A stretch of 64,000 bases of DNA from Hermatobates lingyangjiaoensis (Eukaryota; Arthropoda; Insecta; Hemiptera; Hermatobatidae). The notes under the pieces are model-generated. The model had not been told where the DNA came from and ran no database searches. It was given only the letters and a program-made list of their open reading frames with translations. Positions 1 through 10,275 of this stretch are shown here, one piece after another. Position 1 is the stretch's first letter, and every line of letters begins with the position of its first letter. Both the position numbers and the translations under genes were made by a program. Location of the stretch: the NCBI GenBank assembly GCA_026182355.1, contig JAPFBL010000573.1, positions 1 through 64,000 of the forward strand, read 5' to 3'.

Positions 1-53
1 CGTGTTTAGAGAAATCTTTATTTTTAATATATATTATATATAATTATATATAT
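1..53. other. AT-rich lead-in
   Basis: The first bases are AT-rich with short TA runs leading into a family A terminal repeat. The outer boundary of whatever element this belongs to lies outside the window. Confidence 0.5.
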
Positions 54-248
54 AGTTCAATGTACATAAAGAAACTAGAGAAATCAAAAACACACACTTA
101 CAGTCTCTAATTTTCGGTTGAACCGTCTTCAGGAGAGATAAGAAAGGGAAAGCAAGCATACTGGTACAGAGTCTTCAACCGTCTCTGTACATTCTTTATG
201 TACATTGAACTGTATTTGTCCATTTCGGATCGTGTTTTCATCACAAAA

Positions 249-286
<38 letters not shown>

Positions 287-290
287 CCCT
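54..290 (-). repeat. PLE terminal repeat (pLTR), family A copy 1
   Basis: A minus-strand family A terminal repeat carries a hammerhead-like core at 101-132. It is followed at 184-212 by a short inverted copy of its own outer end, which contains the same 'ctttatgtacattgaa' string as 54-72. A hairpin motif GTCC-atttc-GGAT-CGT lies at 218-233 and a (TA)n tract at about 249-285. The centre of the inverted pair has been deleted. Family A recurs at 20.3, 21.3, 22.1 and 26.1 kb. Confidence 0.65.
101..132 (-). ncRNA. Hammerhead-like core, family A (copy 1)
   Basis: On the minus strand the core reads CTGAAGA, one extra C, a GGT/ACC stem II, then GAAA. TCTCT before and AGAGA after the core can pair as stem I. 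Stem III is essentially absent, as in small hammerhead variants known from Penelope-like elements. Confidence 0.65.
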
Positions 291-950
291 TTGAGATGTA
301 TAATCAGCATCTAATGTCTTGTATTTCAATCATAAAGATGTAAGGTTTCTTTTCTTTAAGTGATTCGAAATCTATTGTGTTTGATACTCGACCCGTTTAG
401 TAGCATTGTATGACATTTGGATAGTAACTCTGAGTCGACTACGGCACTGAACTGAGGCTAAACCCGGCAAGATCTGAGTAAAATCTGCCCACTCAGAAAC
501 TCTCGAGCTGCTAATATATTTATAAAAGTTTAAGTCGATTTTTTGAACCTTTTTTTTTTTAAAATGACTCCAAACAATCATGGTTATGAGGCCTTGAAGA
601 AACAATAACCTGTTTGGTTTACACGTGGAACTTGATTTCCTTGGTCAACAAGATGGTCCAAGCCTTATTGAAACAGCCGTACCGATCTATAAGTGTAATT
701 ATAAATACATGTAAAATATAGAGAGTTTATTATCTTAGGATTATAATTATGAATGATAATACTATTTATAAAAAAAAAATAAAACTAACCGACCCCCTAA
801 ATCAATAACACATCTGTTTGATAACCAAACAAAAAAAAAGCTTAAAAAACTGTGGACACAAAATTAAACAAGTTTTGTTGCTTAATCATCTATGAATTGT
901 TATCATAAAAATCCAGTCTTTAATGGAAATATTTTTTTATAGTTCACATT
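291..950. other. Unassigned AT-rich sequence
   Basis: There is no gene here. The short open frames lack any recognisable motif. A poly-T run at about 549-560 and several poly-A runs are present. The segment at 370-470 has slightly higher GC but no identifiable feature. Confidence 0.4.
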
Positions 951-954
951 TAGG

Positions 955-1135
955 GGGTTCTTGAGGATTTTGGTCATAAAAATTCAACTCCTGATTATAA
1001 ACCGACTTTTGGTTTCGCCAAAAGTTGTTTGGCATTTTCAAATTTCATTTCGGTTTCAGGCTAAGAAACAATTTATTAACGACATAATCAGGAATTGAAT
1101 TTTTGTGACCAAAATCCTCAAGAACCTTTTCTGTG
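955..1135. repeat. Inverted pair, family G (copy 1)
   Basis: The segment near 955-995 (cttgaggattttggtcat) is repeated inverted at about 1085-1125 (gaccaaaatcctcaagaacc). Between them lies a minus-strand family G core. The same arrangement recurs at 37.8-38.4, 39.6-40.1 and 51.0-51.5 kb. Confidence 0.6.
1001..1042 (-). ncRNA. Hammerhead-like core, family G (copy 1, with insertion)
   Basis: On the minus strand TTGAAAA is followed by a GCCAAA/TTTGGC stem II and GAAAC, then a few extra bases before GTCGG. The first box departs from CTGANGA, as in all G copies. Confidence 0.45.
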
Positions 1136-2480
1136 AAGCTAAATCAATATTTTTATTTGGTTTGTTGATGCTTTCCAAAATGATATGAATTGAAATAAAA
1201 GGACAGTTAACGGTTTGTTTAAAAACTTAAAAAAAGTTACAAATTTGTAGTATTTGACCATTATCACGTCTTTAATCTTCTTAGCAAAAATATCCCTCAG
1301 TATACGTAAATAAATATAATTTTCATAGCAAATAGAAAAAATACATTTCAATGTAAAAAAAAAGTACTATTTGATATAAATGAATGTATGATCCTTTAAA
1401 TATGCTATTTAATAGTAACAATTTGGTTATTATTGAAAAAAAATTAACATACAGAAATTAATTATCAAATATTTTTGATATAAAATATAAAACTCAATAA
1501 CCAGATGATAGTGTAGGATGACAGACACATTATCCAAAATTAGGTTTTTTATTTGTTTATATAATTTTTTTCGACACGTTTGATTGGTCATTATTTTAAC
1601 AGGAATATGTTTTTTTGGATATTGAATAAATGTGACTAATAAAAAAAAAATGAAAAATAAAAAAGTTTGTTACTTTTAATTTAAGTGTGCACAAATATTA
1701 CACTTGGCGTTATAGTTAAAGGTAAAATAAGATATATTCTCAATTAATAAGATATATTGTTTATAATTAGATATAAGATGGATTCAGGTTTGGGATAAAT
1801 GTGTAATCTATTTGAGAAAACATAGTAAATATACGGTTCCGATGCAGGGTTACTGTGTTGGAAAAAAAAATGCGACTAATAAAATTTTTTGATATCGGAT
1901 ATGGTATTTTTAAAAGATGAAGAAAAATCAATTCTATAATATTATAAAGGAATAAATAGAAATTTTTAAATAGATTATAGTATTACCTTTTTTTTTTTTA
2001 GTTTTGAGAACTCTTGACGAAATGGTATATAGAGATGAAAAGAGGTTACAATGAGAGGCTGTCTCTGACACTGAGGGTGTCTGAAGCCCCCCACCACTAC
2101 TACCCTGAACCACCCCTCCAATAGTCCCGCCCTCGGGGGGGGGGGGGGGGGAGCAAACAGACTTTTTGTAAAAAGTTAGGCCTAATGAAAGAAATCATGG
2201 CACACTGGGGGCTCTGTCAATATTGACCTCATTAAATCATACTGTTCTCACATAAAAAAAAAAAAAAAAAAATAAATACAAGAAATTAGATGTTGGTTAT
2301 GTAATCTCAAGGGGTTGTAACTCTTTTAAAAAGAAAAAAAAATGTCAAATACAATAAATTAACTAAGTAGTCTGGTGAAGCTTTACAGATAGTCTGTTTG
2401 TTTTTTCGATTTAAGATTGAAGACTGAAATATTCTTTTTTTTTTGCTCTAGATTGTTCATTTATATAAAATAGTCTACAT
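1136..2480. other. AT-rich intergenic sequence
   Basis: I see no gene in this stretch. It holds a G homopolymer of 14-15 bases near 2137-2151, a poly-A run near 2254-2271 and scattered poly-T runs. Nothing here has a recognisable protein or RNA signature. Confidence 0.45.
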
Positions 2481-2590
2481 ATCCCTCAGAGAAGAAGTAA
2501 AATAGCTGGTCTCAAGCGTATACGATGTCAATTACTCGTCAAAGAACTCTACTGTAACAAACTTGAGTTAGACGATTCTCATGAATTCTT
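2480..2590 (+). repeat. Degenerate tRNA-derived SINE fragment
   Basis: The phrase tacgatgtcaattactcgtcaaaga, followed by ctctactgtaa and cttgagttag, matches the body of the SINE seen complete at 13029-13340. The tRNA-like head and the tail are missing. Confidence 0.5.
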
Positions 2591-2744
2591 GATAACTGGA
2601 AGAAATCCAGTAATGGGACTCACAGTTAACTTCATTCTGGGGAAGAGTGCCCACTTTGAAACATTGTCAAGTCCCTTAAGCATATAAAGTATATTCTAGT
2701 ATAATAGTCTATATTATACTCGTAGTATAGTATTAATATATATA

Positions 2745-2830
2745 TATATTCTCCATAGTAATACCCCTACTTGGAGGGAGTTTATTGCAATATTTTCACA
2801 TGATCCATTTGTTATATTACATGTGTATCG
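2745..2830 (-). repeat. Retroposon tail family P, fragment
   Basis: A diverged minus-strand match to the P sequence seen at 32.86 and 41.95 kb: 'gtaatacccctacttggagggagtttatt' here versus 'gtaaccctaccatgagggagtttatt' there. No poly(A) is left. Confidence 0.45.
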
Positions 2831-2874
2831 TTACACAATGAATATATATATATATTTATATATATATATATATA

Positions 2875-2970
2875 TAACAGATTCAATAAAATACCGACCG
2901 TTTGATAGAATAGGTATATAAATAGGTATATATATATATAATAACGGTTGATATATTATTGAATTTGTTA
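2875..2970. repeat. Remnant of family I palindrome ends
   Basis: Outer-end sequence of the family I palindrome (compare 19761-19800, aacaaattcaataatat) appears here as a short inverted pair, aacagattcaata and attgaatttgtta. The mariner at 2977 inserted beside it, in the TA-rich end. Confidence 0.45.
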
Positions 2971-2976
2971 TATATA

Positions 2977-3885
2977 CGAGGTGTGTAAATAAAGTAGTGA
3001 GACTGATTTTTTTTAAATTTTCTATTCAAATATAATTACAATGTGATATTGTCACCTTCAAAATAGTTCCCTTCGGAAGCCACACAGCGCTGGAGACGGT
3101 CCTTCCAATCATTGTGCATTGCTGGAACTCGGATTCTGGAATGGCCTTCAGCTGGTCGGTTACAGCAGTTTGTATGTTTTGTAGTGTCCCGAAATGAGTT
3201 CCCTTGAGGTGATTTTTCAATCTCGGGAAGAGGAAAAAGTCACAAGGACTCAAGTCTGGTGAATAAGGAGGCTGAGGAGCAACAGGAATGTTTTTACTGG
3301 CCAAAAACTCGTTTATTGAGATGGCAGTGTGAACCATTTTCGCACAAATTTTTCTCATCTCCAATTCATTGGTCAAAATGTGATGAACGGAGGTGTGATT
3401 CAAATTCAACTGTTCCCCGATCATTCTGACTGTCAAGCGTCGATCTGAACGCACAAGGTTCCGTACTCTGTTGACATTTTCATCGGTGTTTGCACTTGAA
3501 GGCCTTCCGCTTCGTGGTTCATCTTCAATCGACTCTCTTCCTTCTGAAAATTCCTTAAACCACCGAAAAACCTGTGCCCTTGATAAAAACTTCTCCATAG
3601 GCCTCCTGAAGTTTTTCAAAAGTTTCGGTTGCATTATGTCCAAGTCTGAAGCAAAATTTGATTGCACACCGCTGCTCAACTTTGAGGTCACTCATTTTTA
3701 AAACGCTCAAGAAAAAACCATTTCACGAAAACCAACGCTACGGACAAACAAATGACTGTGGCGAGTTCAGATTCATACTGGAGGCGCATCACACGTGCAC
3801 CTGACGCTACTCAAGGCCACGCGTCTCCAGTGTTGCCAGATCGAAAGCGACGTTGCCAGTCTCACTACTTTATTTACACACCTCG
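2977..3885 (-). mobile_element. Mariner-family element, internally deleted (909 bp)
   Basis: A 29-bp perfect terminal inverted repeat (cgaggtgtgtaaataaag... and its reverse complement) bounds a minus-strand transposase remnant. The left flank is TA, as expected for mariner target duplication. The right flank is CA, so one copy of the TA has probably mutated. Autonomous mariners are about 1.3 kb, so roughly 400 bp is missing from the middle of the gene. Perfect repeats with a broken gene suggest mobilisation by a transposase supplied elsewhere. Confidence 0.9.
3026..3695 (-). pseudogene. Mariner transposase pseudogene (deleted, frameshifted)
   Basis: The likely original start codon is at 3695 (MSDLKVEQR). 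That frame is lost after about 34 codons, near 3584-3592 beside a run of T on the gene strand. The next frame continues with the helix-turn-helix region (LSRAQVFRW, FSEGRESIEDEPRSGRPS, DRRLTVRMIGEQLNLNHTSV). After about residue 120 the sequence jumps from ICAKMV straight to HTAISINEFL. This deletion removes the first two catalytic aspartates of the mariner DDD triad. The third (YSPDLSPCDFFLFPRLK) remains. The C-terminus (IPESEFQQC) is near normal. The product could at most bind the repeats and could not catalyse transposition. Confidence 0.88.
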
Positions 3886-3889
3886 CATA

Positions 3890-3890
3890 T

Positions 3891-3921
<31 letters not shown>

Positions 3922-4013
3922 GCGGTACTGTTTTCTTGATCACAAATTACTAACCAACACTTTTTGTTCTTCTCGGAATTTGGTCAGGGTATATATATAT
4001 ATATATATATATA
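3890..4013. repeat. (TA)n tracts flanking family M sequence
   Basis: Two (TA)n tracts enclose a short piece (about 3921-3990) containing 'ggtactgttttcttgatcac' and 'tttggtcagggt'. The same piece occurs as an inverted and direct repeat at 19032-19190 and partly at 37003-37037. Confidence 0.55.
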
Positions 4014-4080
4014 TGATCAAACCACAATATGAAATGGGAAAACAGCACTATGATCTTTCAAACGTAACAAGCGGTTCTAT
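4014..4080 (-). repeat. PLE terminal repeat, family C fragment
   Basis: The minus-strand family C end (gatcaaaccacaatatgaaa) runs into a partial ribozyme core and stops before the CTGATGA box. Confidence 0.6.
4052..4077 (-). ncRNA. Partial hammerhead-like core, family C (copy 1)
   Basis: Only the stem II and GAAAGATC half is left on the minus strand. The CTGATGA box has been lost and one stem II position is mutated, so cleavage is not expected. Confidence 0.45.
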
Positions 4081-4478
4081 TTATAATTTGAATGAAATTA
4101 GTATGTTTGTTTAGGACAATTAGCAAACGGTTGGAATGTTTGTTTCTATTGAGTGCTTATGAATCAATAATGAAATGAATCGAGTAAGTTTGGCGTAAAT
4201 TATCATTTAGCAAATCCAATTGATAATCATAAAATTAGGCAAGAACTACAACTGTTTAGGTTTAATATTCATTCATTGAAAAGCATTATTCATAAAATAT
4301 TTAGTAGTAATGAATAAATTCATACTACTATGAATATACAATCTGTTCTAGTGTGGTATTTACTCATGATGGGGAATTTGAAGAATTACGTCACCACAGA
4401 AAAAAATGTTTAATATAAACTAACAACGCTTTGTAATCTTCTTTAGGTTAACATCTGCAATGTTGAGAGTCGATCTAT

Positions 4479-4541
4479 GGGAATGACTTAGAAAAGAATG
4501 AAAAAAAGAAAGGACATTGAGTCCTTTCTAAGTCATTCCCC
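4479..4541. repeat. Short inverted repeat
   Basis: The arms 'gggaatgacttagaaa' and 'tttctaagtcattcccc' form a hairpin of about 16 bp. It lies upstream of the family F core at 4573 and is probably part of that terminal repeat. Confidence 0.5.
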
Positions 4542-4572
4542 TTGATTGAACCTTAGCAGTGTAATTATTAAC

Positions 4573-4605
4573 CTGAAGAAGAACACTAAGTGTTCGAAAC
4601 GCGTT
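4573..4605 (+). ncRNA. Hammerhead-like core, family F (copy 1)
   Basis: CTGAAGA, one extra A, a six-pair stem II GAACAC/GTGTTC with loop TAA, then GAAACGC. AAC before and GTT after the core pair as stem I. This is one of the best-formed copies in the window. Confidence 0.72.
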
Positions 4606-4628
4606 GCTTGTTTCATATTAAACTTTTT

Positions 4629-6010
4629 ACTTTACTATAAGTAAAGTATAGTGATCGTGAAAAAATTTGATCTCGAGATTTTGACTGAATTATATGTTTT
4701 GAGGTCCCAAAAGTCGTTTTATGAAGTTTTGGTTTTTATGAGTTTTATGAGGTTTTTTGGAAAAAGGTTTTTTCTTTATAACGTTTGTGTGTGTAAGTGT
4801 GGGTGGGTGGGTGAGTCTGTTAGCATTGCTTTTTACCAGGCTACAATGCAGAATCTTTGATGGATCAAGTTGATATTTTACACAAAAATGGGCCCCATAG
4901 GGTAGATGATACCTATTGTTTGAGAAGAATTATGCATGACAGGAAAGTCACTTTTTTTGCCAAAAACCGGTTTTTAGAAAACATTTTTTTTCTCCTAAAA
5001 TGCTAACTCTAGAGTTTTCAAATTTTGGCATTATCTTTGAGGTTACAAATGCAATAAACGAAAAATATGTTCAGAATTTAAAAGAACGGGAAATATTTTT
5101 TTTTTCAATAAAATGTAAAAATTTTGACTTATAATCCAATCCCAAAGTTTGTAAGAGCAATACAAGCCATACCTTTTGATGGATCAAAGTGAAACTATGC
5201 CTACAGACAGAACATTATGTGAAGAATGAGTTGACATAATTTTTTTAAAATTACAATTTTCTAAGGGTTGTTAAAGTACGATTTTCTATTCAGAAAATTT
5301 TTTTTGACGTTAAACAGCACATTAAAAAAATCATGAAAATTTGACCAAAAGTGGAACAAAAAATTAGCACTTCATAAAACAAATTTGAAGATTTTTTAAT
5401 CAGGGCAAACAGCAATAAAGCTATAAAAACTGTTTGTTTATCCTGGACTTAGAGATCTGCTATACTTGTCGAATTTTTGATATTCCTTTACATTTTTTAC
5501 ATTGACTGAGAAATTTTTTGAGCGGATTCACTGAAATAAAATTGATGTTTATAATGGAAAAATTTAAATAATTGATTGACTTATATGAACTATAAGAGGA
5601 ATAATATTATTACATGTACCTACAATTATATTATTAAATCACCTACAATAAATCTAAATAAATTTCCTTTGCCTTCCATGCTATGATCGATTTGTCTCAT
5701 AAAATGCTTTAATAAATCTATATAAAATATAAATTTTATAAATCTATATTGCACTCTTGAGCAAAACTTAATATCAGTTACAATTACATATTCATTGTGA
5801 ATGTAGTACCTTTCCATGCTATTGAAATGTGACGATTGGACTCTTTCCTCAAGAAAGAGGACTTATGTTTGTTGAGAAATATCCAGTTTTTTTTTACAAT
5901 TCTAATCTAATAGTTCATATTTATTATTTTAAAAAATTAGAAGCTACCAACTATTGAATAGCTGGCTTTGACTTCGATTTGAGTATGTAAACTGTCTAAT
6001 TACTAATATA
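4629..6010 (+). repeat. Repeat K, copy 1 (5' part)
   Basis: It begins with the near-palindromic K end 'actttactataagtaaagt' and matches copies at 45975 and 55066 until about 6010, where it diverges before the K 3' end. There is no coding potential beyond short frames. Confidence 0.7.
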
Positions 6011-6396
6011 TTTATTATAATTATAATTTATTACTTATTACCAATATTATAACAATATTATAAAATACACATATTACAAGCGATGATTGTAGGAGGGTGG
6101 GAGGGGAGTAAATTTTTTTCCGTTTTAGGTATTTTATTTACTATATACTTTTTGAAGCTCATTTACCTTTTTTGTTCTCAGATGAAGATGATCATGTGTG
6201 ACACTGGTCAGGCGTCTACAACAACTTTCACAAGGTATGACAGATTGTTATAATCATATTCACAAGGGTTTTTACAATAATGTGACCTTTATACTTCTTA
6301 AAGTACATTTATATTTCTTGAGCTTTATTAATACTTTTTGAAGTACATCTGTACTTCTAGGAGCACATTTATATTTTGGAAGTAAATTTATACCCT

Positions 6397-6399
<3 letters not shown>

Positions 6400-6440
<41 letters not shown>
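6400..6440. repeat. (TA)n microsatellite
   Basis: A TA dinucleotide run precedes a family D terminal repeat, the usual setting of these elements in the window. Confidence 0.85.
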
Positions 6441-6444
<4 letters not shown>

Positions 6445-6447
6445 AAC

Positions 6448-6579
6448 TGACGATAGTCAGTTGACTGTCGTCCCTCCGTCAATTCACTTCTTCTCCTGGG
6501 GACGACCGCCATTACGGTCGAAATATTGAAAAGTGAGTCTTTGTTGTGTTTCAGTTTATGTGTCACTGCTTATTTTAAT

Positions 6580-6600
<21 letters not shown>
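6448..6600 (+). repeat. PLE terminal repeat, family D copy 1
   Basis: Runs from 'gttgactgtcgtccctccgt' through the ribozyme core to 'tttatgtgtcactgctt' and a (TA)n tract. Related copies lie at 16.8, 17.5 and 18.7 kb. Confidence 0.65.
6496..6528 (+). ncRNA. Hammerhead-like core, family D (copy 1)
   Basis: CTGGGGA (CTGAGGA in other copies), one extra C, stem II GACCG/CGGTC with loop ccatta, then GAAATATTG. CACTT upstream pairs with AAGTG downstream as stem I. Confidence 0.68.
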
Positions 6601-6764
<164 letters not shown>

Positions 6765-6897
6765 GTCAACTGCATTTATATATCTTCAAGTATATCTATA
6801 CTTCTTTAAGAACATACTTATTAAAGTATATTTGAACTTTTTTCGAAAACAAAATTATTTTTGTATTGTTAACTCATTTTAGATAACCTAAAGGCGG

Positions 6898-6924
6898 AAA
6901 CACACATACAACATACACACACAG

Positions 6925-7000
<76 letters not shown>
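6898..7000. repeat. (CA)n/(CG)n microsatellite
   Basis: A CA dinucleotide run of about 90 bases ends in a short CG alternation at 6987-6999. Confidence 0.9.
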
Positions 7001-7001
<1 letters not shown>

Positions 7002-7110
7002 TATTTAGATGTTGATTTTTATATCAAGTTTTACTGTGGAATCTTGTTATGTATATATCTATATAGATGAAAAAGACAACGCATAGAAGAAACGAGAAAC
7101 CTTACTGGAT

Positions 7111-7139
7111 CGATATTTTAAAATGAAATTCGTCGTCAG
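7111..7139 (-). ncRNA. Hammerhead-like core, family E (copy 7)
   Basis: CTGACGA, extra C, GAAT..ATTT as a weakened stem II, then AAAATATCG. It is more degenerate than its plus-strand partner. Confidence 0.45.
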
Positions 7140-7218
7140 GAAGAGAGTAGAAGGTAAGAAGAAGTGGTATGGTACGTGCGTTCACCTGTACCTCTTCTTC
7201 TTCCCTTCTCTTCGCTTC

Positions 7219-7247
7219 CAGATGACGAACTTCAGTTCGAAATATCG
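7219..7247 (+). ncRNA. Hammerhead-like core, family E (copy 8)
   Basis: CAGATGA, extra C, stem II GAAC/GTTC with loop TTCA, then GAAATATCG. The first C-U of the conserved box is changed to C-A. Confidence 0.55.
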
Positions 7248-7329
7248 ATCCAGTAAGTTTTCTTGTTTCTTCTATATGTTATCTTTTTCATCTATTTATT
7301 TGTCCGGTTCGGACTGTTTAGTGTTTTCA

Positions 7330-7475
7330 TTTATATATAAATATAAATATATATAATATTTATATATTATATATATAAATATAAATATATATAATATTTA
7401 TATATTATATATATAAATATAAATATATATAATATTTATATATAAATATAAATAAATATTTATATATAAATATCA
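7330..7475. repeat. AT-only tandem repeat, about 38-bp unit
   Basis: The phrase taaatataaatatatataata recurs about every 38 bases for roughly three and a half units. Confidence 0.7.
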
Positions 7476-7494
7476 GCTCAAAAATGAAGAAAAG

Positions 7495-7600
7495 CATCTC
7501 ACAGAGAAAGAGACACACTTAGAAACTCAAATTTTTGGATGATTCGTCTTCAGGAGAAAAGAGAATGGGAGACCAAACACGCCGGAAACACAGCTGCAGG
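7495..7600 (-). repeat. PLE terminal repeat, family B copy 1
   Basis: A minus-strand copy of the family B end that is better preserved at 11290-11390. Confidence 0.55.
7525..7553 (-). ncRNA. Hammerhead-like core, family B (copy 1, degenerate)
   Basis: CTGAAGA, extra C, a poorly paired stem II, then AAAAATTTGAG. The G of GAAA is lost. CTC/GAG can still pair as stem I. Confidence 0.45.
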
Positions 7601-7614
7601 AAACCGTACCGGCA

Positions 7615-7640
7615 ACAATATATATATATATATATATATT
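7615..7640. repeat. (TA)n tract at PLE N-terminal breakpoint
   Basis: A TA run directly follows the minus-strand PLE coding fragment at 7637-7727, at the codons after LLPIYTN. Confidence 0.75.
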
Positions 7641-7727
7641 GGTATAAATAGGCAGCAGATCCTCTTTTAAACAGGTATCATTAAAATTAAGCGCAGTCTC
7701 GGCATTCACGATGTGGCCAAGTGACAT
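7637..7727 (-). pseudogene. PLE N-terminal coding fragment (N1)
   Basis: The minus frame reads VNAETALNFNDTCLKEDLL then PIYTN, and immediately enters (TA)n. The C(L/I)KE-LLP-YT block recurs in at least five other fragments in this window. It resembles the conserved region ahead of the reverse transcriptase in Penelope-like proteins. The assignment to that region is by pattern only. Confidence 0.5.
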
Positions 7728-7930
7728 GTTAAATTAAAATCGATGACTCATGCTTAGTCATTGCTATAAATAGATTAAAAGGATCGTACAGGTTAATATA
7801 AAGAGAAGGTCAAAGGTCAATAATGAACAAGAAACAAGCGGTTAGAATAAAAGAGTTGAAAGGTCAACGGTATAACTGGACTAATATTACACTATACATT
7901 TCTTAAATTAACACAATAATCTTCAAAAAC

Positions 7931-8076
7931 ATCAAGAAATAATTCTATCGCCTAAATAAACATTTGCTTGAAGAAGTTTTTGCCACCTGTCATAATCAGG
8001 CGTACCAATTAACTTAATAAAATATCTCTAGGTACCATCTGTTGGGCCTTCAATCTTGGTTCGTGTTCTTACGTCG
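7931..8076 (-). pseudogene. Unknown conserved coding-like fragment (copy 1)
   Basis: The minus frame reads TRTKIEGPTDGT, a TAG stop, RYFIKLIGTPDYDRWQKLL, then QANVYLGDRIIS. A second copy at 18196-18362 gives TRTKIEDPTDGT, stop, RHFMKLSGTPDYNGWQ. Both share the in-frame TAG where a tryptophan codon would fit. I do not recognise the family. It lies close to PLE pieces at both loci, so it may be part of the same element. Confidence 0.4.
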
Positions 8077-8127
8077 TTCTAGAATATAGTTTTAACGTCC
8101 TGTTGAATCCTGTGGTTTGGTTGTTAA

Positions 8128-8148
8128 TTATAATATATATATATATAT

Positions 8149-8186
<38 letters not shown>

Positions 8187-8190
8187 CGTA
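8128..8190. repeat. (TA)n/(TG)n microsatellite
   Basis: A TA run changes to a TG run near 8168. Confidence 0.85.
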
Positions 8191-8194
8191 TTTA

Positions 8195-8290
8195 TAAATA
8201 AAGTCTAAGCCACAAGGAAAAAGAAGAAGAAAAGAAATAAATGCTTTGAGGTCTTTCACTTTATGTCATCAGAGAGTAAACAAAGTAAGA
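8195..8290 (-). repeat. PLE-like terminal repeat, family L (copy 3)
   Basis: Matches the arms of the palindrome at 16940-17145 (gaaataaatgcttt, gtctttca, tgtcatcagagag). Confidence 0.5.
8247..8269 (-). ncRNA. Hammerhead-like core, family L (copy 3)
   Basis: CTGATGA followed by CATAAAGTG and AAAGACC. Stem II is at most two or three pairs, so this is a weak candidate. Confidence 0.35.
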
Positions 8291-8880
8291 AATAAGAGAA
8301 AATTAATTCAGTGATTCTTAATAGATGTAAATTTGCCAATATCTCAAAACTGATTTTTTCAAGATAGATATATTTATGTTACAGTAAAGTAATAGTATGT
8401 TTGGAAGAGTACTGCTTCTTATTTCAAATATAATATGGGGGGGGGTTTAATAAGCTTCAAAACGATGTTAGCTACATAGAAGTTATTATCAGTTTGTGAT
8501 ATTTGTGGTTAGGCGGGACAGTTAGGGGAGAGGGGATAAGCTAACTGAACAATTCTAATAAAATATTTACTATCCCAGGCTCCGGGTTGAGGATATGACG
8601 GTAATTAGTCAGCAGACAGGGAGATATAGTCTACCACTTAGATTGGTTTAATAATGAACTCAACCCAAAGGTTATTATTAAACTAAGAAAACATGTCTAT
8701 GTTTGCCTATGCCCTAATGCTTGCTAAACCTTCCACTAACCATATTCATCTTCAAAGCCTTGCTCATTCTATTTACTTGGTGTGTCAGTCAGTGATGTTA
8801 ATCATTATATTTAAATTAACCACTGTATTTATTGTACGATTTTTCTAGTTTAATCTTCCATCTTGACAAATTTGACATTA
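8290..8880. other. Unassigned sequence
   Basis: No gene or known repeat recognised. A short G run (8438-8446) and ordinary AT-rich sequence are present. Confidence 0.4.
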
Positions 8881-8884
8881 ATTA

Positions 8885-9290
8885 ATGAATTAAAGATATT
8901 TATATATTCCCAAGAGTTAAAGTTCAGTATTTTATTGACGAACTTTTTATTGTGTTCTTATGATATCGTGAAAAGCTATAAAATCATGAATTAATGATAT
9001 TTATATATCCCTAAGAGTTCAAGTTCAGTATTTTATTGATGAACTTTTTATTGTGTTCTTATGATATCGTGAAGGGCTATAAAATCATGAATTAATGATA
9101 TTTATATATCCCTAAGAGTTCAAGTTCAGTATTTTATTGATGAACTTTTTATTGTGTTCTTATGATATCGTGAAGGGCTATAAAATCATGAATTAATGAT
9201 ATTTATATATCCCTAAGAGTTCAAGTTCAGTATTTTATTGATGATGAACTTTTTATTATCTTCTTATGGTATCGTGAATGGCTATAATAT
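8885..9290 (+). repeat. 101-bp tandem repeat (about four units)
   Basis: Units begin at 8885, 8986, 9087 and 9188 with 'atgaattaatgatatttata' and contain 'gttcagtattttattgat' and 'cttatgatatcgtga'. The spacing is 101 bp. The first unit is the most diverged. Confidence 0.88.
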
Positions 9291-10275
9291 CATGATACCG
9301 AGCCTAATCCTCGAGTACGTGTATGACATAGGAAGAGTGCTTGCATTCCCGGCAGTGACCAACGGGAGTCGAGTAAAATGAAACCCCCCCCCCTCCCTTT
9401 ATTTTCCCTGCTGGTAAGGTTATAAGTTAAGTATCAGGCAAATTGTTTTTTTTTCCTCTATTTGAGTTCGCTGACCTGATACTGATGCGTGAAGTAAGTA
9501 TTGATGCGCGCCGTACTATCGTGCGGGCCCGCCTCCGCGTGGTCACCTCGGGCACTTTGGAGTAATCTAAAGTGGCTAAAGGGCAGCACGTTAAACTAGT
9601 CGGCCTGATTTGATGTTTGGTGGTTTTATGGCCGAAAGGCTTAGGAACATATATAAAGTCAAAACAGCCTATAATATAATGAATTAAAGATACTTATATA
9701 TCCCTAAGAGTTCAAGTTCAGTATTTTATTGATGAACTTTTTATTATCTTCTTATGGTATCGTGAATGGCTATAATATAATGATACCGAGCCTCATTCCT
9801 CGAGTACGTGTATGACATAGGAAGAATTCAAAAGAGTGCTTGCATTCCCGGCAGTGACCCACGGGATTCGAGTAAAATGAAACCCCCCCCCCTCCCTTTT
9901 TTTTCCCTGCTGGTAAGGTTATAAGTTAAGTATCAGGCAAATTGTTTTTTTTTTCTCGATTTGAATACGCTGACCTGATACTGATGCGTGAAGTAAGTCT
10001 TGATGCACGACGTATTATCGTGTAGGTCCGCCCCCGCGTGGTCACCTCGGGCACTTTGCAGTAATCTAAAGTGGCTAAAGGGTAGCACGTTAAACTAGTC
10101 GGCCTGATTTGATTTTTGCTGGTTATATGGCCAAAAGGCTTAGGAACACATATAAAGTCAAAACAGGCTATAATATCATGAATTAAAGATATTTATATAT
10201 CCCTAAGAGTTCATGTTCAGTATTTTATTAATGAACTTTTTATTGTGTTCTTATCATATCGTGAAAGATATAAGG
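9188..10275 (+). repeat. Higher-order repeat, about 491-499 bp units
   Basis: One 101-bp unit plus about 390 bp of more GC-rich sequence (gataccgagcct... to ...aaagtcaaaacag) is repeated at 9188-9678 and 9679-10177, with a partial third copy from 10178. The GC-rich part holds a C run (9385-9393 and 9885-9893) and 'gtggtcacctcgggcacttt'. It has no sustained open frame and I cannot classify it. Confidence 0.85.

Larger units (their letters stand above)
7088..7320. repeat. Inverted pair of family E terminal repeats
   Basis: Left (minus) and right (plus) arms share 'actggatcgatatt' and 'aatatcgatccagt' and meet near 7175 in pyrimidine-rich sequence. Each arm carries a core (7111-7139 and 7219-7247). 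The right arm ends with the hairpin motif GTCC-ggttc-GGAC at 7302-7315. Confidence 0.65.

Noticed and set aside
2137..2151. G runs here and at 15326 and 32710 as regulatory quadruplexes
   Set aside because: They are single homopolymer runs without spaced G-tracts and are best seen as simple repeats.
3471..3701. Plus-strand 76-codon frame in the mariner
   Set aside because: It is the antisense shadow of the transposase gene.
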